DNA of 63,703 nucleotides from Ruminococcus sp. (GTDB lineage: Bacteria; Bacillota; Clostridia; Oscillospirales; Acutalibacteraceae): positions 1 to 63,703 of the forward strand of contig JAFUOM010000063.1 of assembly GCA_017481885.1 (NCBI GenBank), given 5' to 3'. Under the pieces are notes generated by a model that saw only the letters and a program-made list of their open reading frames with translations, was not told the origin of the DNA and ran no database searches. Shown one piece after another: positions 8,320-15,515 of this stretch. The position numbers and the translations under genes are program-made. The first letter of the stretch is position 1. Each line of letters opens with the position of its first letter.

Positions 8320-8343
8320 AAATTGCATACTTTTATGCAATTT
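8320..8343. repeat. Perfect palindrome shared with the terS leader
   Basis: AAATTGCATA, loop CTTT, TATGCAATTT: a 10-bp perfect inverted repeat. The 18 bases TTGCATACTTTTATGCAA (8323-8340) recur exactly at 42813-42830 before terS, and the following T-rich flank (TTTTTTCTGTTTTTT) is also nearly the same there (GTTTTTCGGTTTTTT). It could be an operator or a leader hairpin. Confidence 0.85.
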
Positions 8344-8419
8344 TTTCTGTTTTTTGAGCTTTAAGTGGAAGGGCTTTTGCTCTTAAGTAGAAATTAATTT
8401 TAAATTGGAGATGACTTTT

Positions 8420-8815
8420 ATGGCAAAAAGAAGATGTTTTAGTGTGGATTTGTTTGAAGATGAGAAATTTTTGAATTTGAATGACAAGTCAAAGGTGCTT
8501 TACTTCGGGCTTATTCTTCACAGCGATGACGAAGGAGTGATTATTAATCCGACGGCTGTTATGCGATTACTCAAAAAGCAGAAAAAGTATTTTGATGAAC
8601 TTATCGAAAACGGCTTTGTAATGCGGGTTGACAAGATGTTTGTGATTAAGCACTGGAACCTGCACAACCATATTCAGCCGTCAAAAAAGACCGACAGTTT
8701 GTATCAGAATGAGCTGTCAAAGCTTATTGTAAACCAATCAAAAGAGTACGAATTAAAGACGGATATAATAAAAGCTTTGGGCGGATTTTCGGCGGACTTT
8801 GGGCGGACTAATTAA
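8420..8815 (+). CDS. Phage replisome-organiser-like DNA-binding protein (N-terminal domain only)
   Basis: A 131-residue protein similar to the N-terminal winged-helix domain of phage replisome organisers: it starts MAKRRCFSVDLFEDEKFLNL and carries the YFGLILHSDDEGVI and LIENGFVMRVDKMFVIKHW blocks typical of that domain. In phages this domain binds the replication origin and is followed by a helicase-loading region. Here the protein ends soon after the domain, so it is either truncated or a stand-alone binder. The ATG at 8420 follows GGAGAT at a good distance; an in-frame start at 8405 does not. No other phage gene is adjacent, yet its upstream palindrome is shared with terS far away. Its last codons are made of 11-bp tandem repeats, followed by AT-rich repeats. 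Confidence 0.7.
   Translation: MAKRRCFSVDLFEDEKFLNLNDKSKVLYFGLILHSDDEGVIINPTAVMRLLKKQKKYFDELIENGFVMRVDKMFVIKHWNLHNHIQPSKKTDSLYQNELSKLIVNQSKEYELKTDIIKALGGFSADFGRTN
8780..8812 (+). repeat. Three 11-bp tandem repeats (iteron-like)
   Basis: GGCGGATTTTC, GGCGGACTTTG, GGCGGACTAAT lie head to tail at an exact 11-bp period within the last codons and stop of the replisome-organiser-like gene. One helical turn per repeat is typical of protein-binding iterons. Confidence 0.65.
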
Positions 8816-8823
8816 AGAAAATA

Positions 8824-8858
8824 AAAGATAAGTAAAGATAAGTAAATCAAAGATAAAT
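8824..8858 (+). repeat. AT-rich 10-mer repeats after the replisome-organiser gene
   Basis: AAAGATAAGT at 8824-8833 and 8834-8843 in tandem, and AAAGATAAAT at 8849-8858. Together with the 11-bp repeats just upstream this looks like a small replication origin (iterons plus an AT-rich unwinding zone). That reading is inference. Confidence 0.5.
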
Positions 8859-9320
8859 TAATTCTTTTTAAGTTGTTACTCGTTGGTCGATATCGCAAAG
8901 CTCATACCTGAAATGTATCTGCACACTCACATTTAGCATTTGTATTAAGCCTGTACATACGGTTGAGCACTGCATTGTTATTAGTAAGACGCCTGATAAT
9001 ATATGCCAAATGCATAGCCTTTTTTTGAGCACGAAACGACAACTTTTTCCGCTTTGTGCACATTTAGTCCTTGTTTGCGTCGAAATTCGGTTTTTCACAC
9101 TATATTTTGATTATACTTCCGATTGTAAATTCTTAACAAAACAATTATGGTTATTTGGCACAATAAGCTTACAGCTAAATTGTATAAAATGCTGTAGTAA
9201 TATTCTAGGATGGGATATATTAAACAAAAACATTTTTAAATTTTGTGCAAATTACCGTTGCAAGTTTGAATGTTACAAAACGCACTGAGTTGTGGCAGAT
9301 TAATACCTGCAAATTATTTA
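8859..9320. other. Gene-free region before the GDP-sugar operon
   Basis: About 460 AT-rich bases with no convincing coding frame, RNA gene or strong promoter. Short open frames on both strands lack ribosome sites and recognisable products. A promoter for the following operon should lie in the right half, but I cannot place it with confidence. Confidence 0.4.
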
Positions 9321-9342
9321 ACAGGAAAAGAGGGTAGCCGAT

Positions 9343-11061
9343 ATGAGTTATATGGAAAAATACAGACTATGGTGTACAGACGAATACTTTGATGAACAAA
9401 CAAGACAAGAGCTCCTTTCTATTAAAGATAACGAAAAGGAAATCGAGGACAGATTTTACAAAGAGCTTGAGTTTGGAACAGGCGGACTAAGAGGCTTGCT
9501 TGGTGCTGGATGTAACAGAATGAACATTTACACCGTACGAAAGGCTACTCAGGGAATAGCAGACTATATAAACAAAACTTACGCTGACAACAAAAGCGTA
9601 GCGATTGCTTACGACAGCAGAAAGATGTCACAGGAGTTTGCAAAAGAAACCGCTCTTTGCTTTGCGGCAAACGGAATCAAGGCTTACTTGTTTGAAAAGC
9701 TCACACCAACTCCTGAGCTTTCATTCGCAGTAAGACAGCTTAACTGCACAGCAGGAGTGGTAATCACAGCAAGTCACAATCCATCCCAGTACAACGGCTA
9801 CAAGGTTTACCTTGGTTCAGGTTGTCAGGTGACACCGCCGTTTGACAAACAGCTTATCGATTGTGTCAACGCGGTTGAGTCTTACAAAGCGATAAAGACA
9901 GTTGACAAAGCTTTAGCAAAGGCAAACGGACTGCTTTGTGAGCTTAATGAAGAAATAGACAGAGAGTTCATAGAGCGTGTTAAGAAGATGAAATTCACTG
10001 ACGAAGACTTAACACAAGTAAAGAAAGACTTGAGAATTGTTTACACACCGCTACACGGCACAGGAAACATTCCTGTGACAAGAATATTAAAGGAAAGCGG
10101 ATATGAAAACGTCTTTGTTGTAGAAGAACAAAGAGAACCTGACTCTAATTTTTCAACAGTAAAGTCACCTAATCCTGAGGAACGCTCAGCGTTTGAATAT
10201 GCGTTAAGGCTTGCAAAAAAGAAAGACGCTGACATTGTTCTTGCAACCGACCCTGACGCCGACAGATTGGGTGTTTACGTTAAAAACGAAAACTCAGAGT
10301 ATGTAAGCTTTAACGGAAATATGGTTGCGTGTCTGATGGCACAGTTTATTTTATCGCAAAAGAGCAAGGCTCAGTCGATGCCGGAAAATCCTGTGATTGT
10401 CAAAACAATCGTTACAACAAATATGCTTTGTGCAATCGCGAGAAGATACTCGGTTGATGTTGTACAGGTGCTTACAGGCTTTAAATACATCGGCGAAAAG
10501 ATAAACGAGTTTGAAGAAAACTCAAGCAAAAGTTACATTTTCGGTGCAGAAGAAAGCTACGGCTACCTTGCCGATACTTTTGTGAGAGATAAAGACGCAG
10601 TAAGCTCAACAAAGCTTTTGTGTGATATGTGTGCTTACTACAAAAAGCAGGGCAAAACCCTGTGCGACGTATTAAACCAGATGTACAAAACTTACGGTTA
10701 CTTTAAAGAAGACTTAAGCTACATTGTTATGGAAGGTGTACAAGGAGCAAACAAAATCCGCACAATTATGGAAAAAGTGAGAAAAGAAAAGCCAACAACG
10801 CTTGGTAACGAAAAGGTTGTATCAATCAAGGATTACCTCACACAAAAAGAGCTTAATCTGAGCACAGGTACACAAAAAGAAATATCGCTTAACAAATCCG
10901 ATGTTTTGTATTTTAAACTTGAAGACGACAGCTTTTTCTGTTTACGACCTTCGGGCACAGAGCCAAAAATCAAGATGTACACATCAATCAAGGCTCAAAG
11001 TGAAGAAGAAGCACAGAAAAGAATAGAAGATATTAAAATAGATTTAGAAAAGTTTTTTTGA
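9343..11061 (+). CDS. Phosphoglucomutase/phosphomannomutase
   Basis: A 572-residue alpha-D-phosphohexomutase, the length of the PgcA/PGM2 group. It interconverts hexose 6-phosphate and 1-phosphate; in this operon mannose-1-phosphate for ManC is the likely product, with glucose-1-phosphate also possible. Motifs in order are GTGGLRG (46-51 region), the phosphoserine loop TASHNPSQYNGYK with Ser144, the magnesium loop DPDADR at 303-308, the sugar-specificity loop GAEESYG at 401-407, and the phosphate-binding RPSGTEPK near the C-terminus. All are intact. It is first in a run of nine same-strand genes; the manA start follows 26 bases after its stop. Specificity for glucose or mannose cannot be settled from sequence by eye. 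Confidence 0.93.
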   Translation: MSYMEKYRLWCTDEYFDEQTRQELLSIKDNEKEIEDRFYKELEFGTGGLRGLLGAGCNRMNIYTVRKATQGIADYINKTYADNKSVAIAYDSRKMSQEFAKETALCFAANGIKAYLFEKLTPTPELSFAVRQLNCTAGVVITASHNPSQYNGYKVYLGSGCQVTPPFDKQLIDCVNAVESYKAIKTVDKALAKANGLLCELNEEIDREFIERVKKMKFTDEDLTQVKKDLRIVYTPLHGTGNIPVTRILKESGYENVFVVEEQREPDSNFSTVKSPNPEERSAFEYALRLAKKKDADIVLATDPDADRLGVYVKNENSEYVSFNGNMVACLMAQFILSQKSKAQSMPENPVIVKTIVTTNMLCAIARRYSVDVVQVLTGFKYIGEKINEFEENSSKSYIFGAEESYGYLADTFVRDKDAVSSTKLLCDMCAYYKKQGKTLCDVLNQMYKTYGYFKEDLSYIVMEGVQGANKIRTIMEKVRKEKPTTLGNEKVVSIKDYLTQKELNLSTGTQKEISLNKSDVLYFKLEDDSFFCLRPSGTEPKIKMYTSIKAQSEEEAQKRIEDIKIDLEKFF

Positions 11062-11087
11062 TATACAGTAAAAAAGGAGAGATTCAA

Positions 11088-12092
11088 ATGATTACAGGCT
11101 ACAAAAAGTTAGGAAATAAACCTCTTATTATTGAGGATATGTTCAAACTGGAGCCTGCTTACAAAGATTACCTCTGGGGTGGCTCTACACTGAAAGATAA
11201 ATACGATAAGAAATGCGACCTCAGCAAGGTTGCTGAAAGCTGGGAGCTGTCCGCTAATGATGACGGTTTGTGCAAAATCGCGACAGGTTGTTTTTCGGGA
11301 GAAACATTTGATGAATTCCTCAAAAACGTTGGCAAGGAGGCTTTGGGCAGAAAGTACTGCGAAAACGAAAAGTTCCCACTGCTTATAAAGTTCATTGATG
11401 CTAACAAAAAGCTGTCTGTTCAGATTCATCCTGACGACAACTACGCAAAGAGAGTTGAGGACGGCTTGGGTAAAGCTGAGATGTGGTACGTTGTTGACTG
11501 CAAAGAAAACGCTTACATCTACTACGGTCTTAAAGAGGACACAACAAAGGAAGAAATCAAGCACAGAGTAGAGAACAACACAATCACAGACATTTTAAAC
11601 AAGGTGTATGTTAAGAAAAACGACGTGTTCTTCGTTGAGCCGGGTACAATCCACGCTATCGGTAGCGGAATTGTTGTGTGTGAGATTCAGCAAAATTCAA
11701 ACAGCACATACAGACTTTATGACTACGACAGAAAAGACAGCAACGGCAACACCAGAGAGCTTCACATTGACAAGGCACTCGACGTTGTTAATACAAAGAA
11801 GAACGACGACAAGAAAAACAGCTACAAGGCTCAGGTTTACGATGGTTACACAAGTCAGCTTTTGGCTGATTGCAAATACTTTAAAACAACAAGATATGAC
11901 ATTAAAACTCAGGCCGATATAAAGGTTACCGATGAGTCGTTTTTAGCCCTTACCGTTGTTGACGGCTGTGGCGAAATCGAAGACGATTCAATGTCAATCA
12001 AGTTTAATGCGGGAGATACAATTTTCATTACAGCAGGCGACAAAAATGTAAGTGTAAAAGGTGATTGCCTGATTTTGGTTTCCAATATGTAA
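11088..12092 (+). CDS. manA: Mannose-6-phosphate isomerase, class I
   Basis: A 334-residue zinc isomerase that converts fructose-6-phosphate to mannose-6-phosphate, the entry to GDP-mannose synthesis. It has the class I cupin layout: KDYLWGG near the N-terminus, QIHPDD at 112-117 with metal and substrate residues, AEMWYV, and VEPGTIHAIGSG with further ligands. The block CEIQQNSNSTYRLYDYDR is diagnostic of the short bacterial type I enzymes. I prefer ATG 11088, preceded by AAGGAGAG, over an upstream in-frame start at 11058 that overlaps the mutase gene. With the neighbouring mutase and ManC it completes the F6P to GDP-mannose route in one operon. Confidence 0.94.
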   Translation: MITGYKKLGNKPLIIEDMFKLEPAYKDYLWGGSTLKDKYDKKCDLSKVAESWELSANDDGLCKIATGCFSGETFDEFLKNVGKEALGRKYCENEKFPLLIKFIDANKKLSVQIHPDDNYAKRVEDGLGKAEMWYVVDCKENAYIYYGLKEDTTKEEIKHRVENNTITDILNKVYVKKNDVFFVEPGTIHAIGSGIVVCEIQQNSNSTYRLYDYDRKDSNGNTRELHIDKALDVVNTKKNDDKKNSYKAQVYDGYTSQLLADCKYFKTTRYDIKTQADIKVTDESFLALTVVDGCGEIEDDSMSIKFNAGDTIFITAGDKNVSVKGDCLILVSNM

Positions 12093-12150
12093 GGGTACCG
12101 TTTGTATGTATTAAAAAAGTATCACCAAAAAAATTAAGGAGAGGTATAAC

Positions 12151-13158
12151 ATGAAAAGAGCATTAATTACAGGTATTACAGGACAGGACGGAAGCTATCT
12201 TTCAGAGTTTTTGCTTGAAAAAGGCTACGAGGTTTACGGTTTAATCAGACGTAAGAGTACATCTGAGTACGGAAACGTTAAACATCTTGCAGATAAAATT
12301 CACTTTATTTACGGCGATATGGGCGACATTGTTTCGCTTATCAAAGCGATGCAGATAAGTCAGGCTGATGAGGTTTACAACCTTGCTGCTCAGTCATTTG
12401 TCGGCATTTCGTGGTCAGAGCCGTTGTTTACAAACGAGGTTGACGGCATTGGCGTTACAAACCTGCTTGAAGCGGTCAGAATTGTAAAGCCACAGGCTAA
12501 AATATATCAGGCTGCAACAAGCGAGATGTTTGGCAAGGTTCAGGAAATTCCACAAAGAGAAACAACTCCGTTTTATCCACGCAGTCCGTACGGTGTGTCA
12601 AAGCTGTACGCTTACTGGATTTGCAGAAACTACAGAGAAAGCTACTCAATGTTTGTTTCCTGCGGTATTCTGTTTAACCACGAATCCGAACGCAGAGGCA
12701 AGGAGTTCGTCACAAGAAAGATTACAAACACAATTGCAAAAATCAAGTACGGTAAGACTGATTGCCTGTACCTTGGTAACTTAAACGCTAAGCGTGACTG
12801 GGGTCACTCAAGAGATTACGTTGAAGCTATGTGGATGATGCTCCAGCAGGACAAACCAGACGACTTTGTTGTTGCAACAGGCAAGACATATACAGTAAGA
12901 GAGTTTGTTACACAGGCGTTCTTTGCAGCCGGCTACGAAATAGAGTGGCAGGGCGAAGGTGTTAGCGAAATCGGTGTTGACAAAAACACAGGCAAAGTGC
13001 TTATAAGAGTTTCAGAAGAGTTTTACAGACCGGCAGAGGTTGAGCTTTTGGTAGGCGACAGCACAAAGGCAAGAAAAACTTTAGGCTGGGAGCCAAAAAC
13101 AGACCTTAAGGGTTTGGTTGAAGCTATGGTCAAAAACGACCTTGAGCTTGAAAAGTAA
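12151..13158 (+). CDS. gmd: GDP-mannose 4,6-dehydratase
   Basis: A 335-residue short-chain dehydrogenase/reductase-type enzyme that turns GDP-mannose into GDP-4-keto-6-deoxymannose. The NADP-binding GITGQDGSYL lies at 8-17, the catalytic Thr in AATSEMFG at about 123, and the YxxxK pair at Tyr147/Lys151 (PYGVSKLYAYW). LFNHESERRGKEFVTRKI and GNLNAKRDWGHSRDYVEAMW are family signatures. The gene follows manA after 58 bases with an AAGGAGAGG site and is followed by fcl, which uses its product. The DegT aminotransferase further on could use the same keto intermediate. Confidence 0.97.
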   Translation: MKRALITGITGQDGSYLSEFLLEKGYEVYGLIRRKSTSEYGNVKHLADKIHFIYGDMGDIVSLIKAMQISQADEVYNLAAQSFVGISWSEPLFTNEVDGIGVTNLLEAVRIVKPQAKIYQAATSEMFGKVQEIPQRETTPFYPRSPYGVSKLYAYWICRNYRESYSMFVSCGILFNHESERRGKEFVTRKITNTIAKIKYGKTDCLYLGNLNAKRDWGHSRDYVEAMWMMLQQDKPDDFVVATGKTYTVREFVTQAFFAAGYEIEWQGEGVSEIGVDKNTGKVLIRVSEEFYRPAEVELLVGDSTKARKTLGWEPKTDLKGLVEAMVKNDLELEK

Positions 13159-13188
13159 TTATAAAGTAAGTAAAAAGGATTGATATAT

Positions 13189-14124
13189 ATGAAAAGCAGT
13201 AAGGTGCTCGTTACCGGTGGCACAGGTTTTCTGGGGTCTGCTCTTGTTAAAAATTTAAAATCAAACGGCTTTACAAATGTCGTTGCTGTGGGTAGCAAGG
13301 ACTACGACCTGACAAAAAGGGAAGAGGTAGAAAAGCTTTTTTGTGACGTAGAACCTGATTACGTGTTCCATTTTGCAGCAAAGGTTGGCGGAATTGCTGA
13401 CATCAAGGCACATCCTGCGGATTACTACTACGAAAATCTGCTTATGTGCACCTTTGTTTTAGACGAGTGTGTCAAGCACAATGTCAAGAAGTTAGTCGCA
13501 ATCGGCACCAACTGCTCTTATCCTGACAGGGCGTCCGTTCCGTTTAGGGAGTCGGATTTGTTCAACGGTTATCCTCAGGAAACAAACGCTCCGTACGGAA
13601 TAATCAAGCGTGCCTTTTATCAGCAGTGTTTGTCATACAAACAGCAGTATGGTCAAGATTTTATTTATCTGATTCCTGCAAACGCCTACGGAGTTAACGA
13701 CCACTTTGATGAAGAATCAGGTCATGTTATTCCGTCGCTTATCAAGAAGTTTGCAAACGCTGTTAAAGATGGGTCTGAGGTCACTTTATGGGGCACAGGC
13801 AGGGCAACACGAGAGTTCATTTACATTGACGATTTGTGCGAGCTGATTACACGAGCGTTTATTTACTACGACAGCACACAGCCGTTAAACATCGCAACAG
13901 ACACTGAAACCCCTATCGTAGAGCTTGCAGAGTTTATCGCGATGCTTACAGGCTACAGGGCTCAGATTCACTGGGATACGGATAAGCCTGAGGGATACAT
14001 AAGAAAGTGTCTTGACAGCACAAAAATGAAAGAGCACTTGGGTGAATTTGAGTTTACACCGCTTTACAGAGGACTTGAGAAAACAATCAACTGGGCATAC
14101 GAAAACGACATTATAAGAAGGTAA
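13189..14124 (+). CDS. fcl: GDP-L-fucose synthase
   Basis: A 311-residue epimerase/reductase that converts GDP-4-keto-6-deoxymannose to GDP-L-fucose with NADPH. It shows GGTGFLG at 10-16, the HFAAKVGGI stretch, the GTNCSYP motif with the substrate Cys/Ser near 109, and the catalytic Tyr136/Lys140 (PYGIIKRAFYQ). The ATG at 13189 is preferred because AAAGGA sits upstream; a TTG at 13180 would crowd it. Together with Gmd directly upstream it indicates a supply of GDP-L-fucose, or a related 6-deoxyhexose, for a surface glycan. Confidence 0.94.
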   Translation: MKSSKVLVTGGTGFLGSALVKNLKSNGFTNVVAVGSKDYDLTKREEVEKLFCDVEPDYVFHFAAKVGGIADIKAHPADYYYENLLMCTFVLDECVKHNVKKLVAIGTNCSYPDRASVPFRESDLFNGYPQETNAPYGIIKRAFYQQCLSYKQQYGQDFIYLIPANAYGVNDHFDEESGHVIPSLIKKFANAVKDGSEVTLWGTGRATREFIYIDDLCELITRAFIYYDSTQPLNIATDTETPIVELAEFIAMLTGYRAQIHWDTDKPEGYIRKCLDSTKMKEHLGEFEFTPLYRGLEKTINWAYENDIIRR

Positions 14125-14128
14125 CACT

Positions 14129-15493
14129 ATGGAAAACAAAAAGAATTTATATAAACAGCTGGTTATTGTTGGTTTACCGATTACGTTGCAATGTCTGATG
14201 CAGTCTTTGCTCCCGATTGTAGACGAGCTTATGGTTGGTCAGCTCAGCGAAAACGCTATCGCTTCTATCACTGTCGGCAACCGAATTTACAGCATTTTTT
14301 ACTTCATTATTATGGCTTTAGTTGGTGCGACTTCGATTTACGTAACACAGCTGTGGGGTAGCAAGAAAAAAGAAAGCATTGAAAAAGCGTTTAAAATTCC
14401 GTTTCTTGTTGGCTTATTTACACTCTTTATTTACCTTTTTGTTGCGTTTTTCCTGCCAACACAAAGCGTGAGTTTGTTTGCAAGCGAAAGCGACATTATA
14501 AGGACAAGCGCTATGGTTCAGAAAATCTACGCACTAAGCGCTGTGCCGGTGTTCTTCTCCTGTATGTTCCAGACAGTGCTCCGTTCTACAAAGCACGTTA
14601 AAGCACCGATGGTGTGCGGTATAGTAAGCGTTATTATGAACACGATTTTGAATGCAGTTTTCATTTTCGGTTTTGCTTTTATCCCTGCTATGGGCTTTGT
14701 CGGTGCTGCTATTGCAACACTTTTAGCAAGAATAATTGAGGCTTTGCTTTTGGCAGGCTTTGTTTACATATCAAACAGACACGAATTTAAATTTAACATT
14801 TTCAGAATTTTAACATTGAAGGTGGATGCTCAGTTTAAAAAAGCTTACTGCCACACAATGTTTCCGTTGCTTTTGATGAACGTTATGTTTGCGGTTGCAG
14901 ACACCGTTTACTCAGTAATTTACGGTCAGATGGGTGCAGACGCAATCGCCGCTATTTCGATTATGTTCCCGATACAGGGATTTTCAATCGGACTTTTCAA
15001 CGGTATGGCAAGTGCTTCGGCTATCATTTTGGGCAACGAGCTTGGAGAAAAACACATCGACACTGCAATTTCTTTTTCAAAAAGCATTGTGCGTGTCACA
15101 ACAGTTCTTTCAATCGCTATTTCGGCAGTTCTTGCAGGCTTTTCACAGGTGTACGTTTCAATGTACAACGTGTCTGAACAGGTGCAGTTCTACTCTTTGA
15201 TGCTGGTGCTTGTTTCAGCGTTTTATCTTACTTTCAAGGTTCTCAATATGGTTATCTCGCAGGGAATCATCCAGTGTGGCGGAGAAACAAAGTTTGTTTT
15301 ACTGCTTGACATAATCGGACCTTGGTGTGTAGGAATTCCGCTTGCATTGCTGGGAACTTTCGTTCTTGATTTACCGGTTTACATTGTGTTTGCAATGCTG
15401 ACTATGGAAGAACTTGTAAGAATTGTGCTTGGATTTTATAAGTACAGAAAATTTGAATGGGCTACTAACATTGTTAGTGATATAAAAGTGTAA
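14129..15493 (+). CDS. MATE-family transporter
   Basis: A 454-residue integral membrane protein with about twelve helices in two similar halves, as in the MATE family of drug/sodium or drug/proton antiporters. The start LYKQLVIVGLPITLQCLMQSL and the repeated helix-end motifs (DELMVGQLSENAIASI in the first half, DTVYSVIYGQMGADAIAAIS in the second) are typical. Its ATG follows the fcl stop by only four bases, so it is in the same operon. MATE proteins belong to the MOP superfamily that also holds lipid-linked sugar flippases, so a role in glycan export is a possible but unsupported idea. A general efflux role is equally likely. Confidence 0.9.
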   Translation: MENKKNLYKQLVIVGLPITLQCLMQSLLPIVDELMVGQLSENAIASITVGNRIYSIFYFIIMALVGATSIYVTQLWGSKKKESIEKAFKIPFLVGLFTLFIYLFVAFFLPTQSVSLFASESDIIRTSAMVQKIYALSAVPVFFSCMFQTVLRSTKHVKAPMVCGIVSVIMNTILNAVFIFGFAFIPAMGFVGAAIATLLARIIEALLLAGFVYISNRHEFKFNIFRILTLKVDAQFKKAYCHTMFPLLLMNVMFAVADTVYSVIYGQMGADAIAAISIMFPIQGFSIGLFNGMASASAIILGNELGEKHIDTAISFSKSIVRVTTVLSIAISAVLAGFSQVYVSMYNVSEQVQFYSLMLVLVSAFYLTFKVLNMVISQGIIQCGGETKFVLLLDIIGPWCVGIPLALLGTFVLDLPVYIVFAMLTMEELVRIVLGFYKYRKFEWATNIVSDIKV

Positions 15494-15515
15494 TAAATGT
15501 AGGAGGTAACAAATT

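Noticed and set aside
8868..9288. Overlapping open frames on both strands after the replisome-organiser-like gene
   Set aside because: No ribosome sites, unusual amino-acid make-up and no recognisable motif; treated as gene-free.
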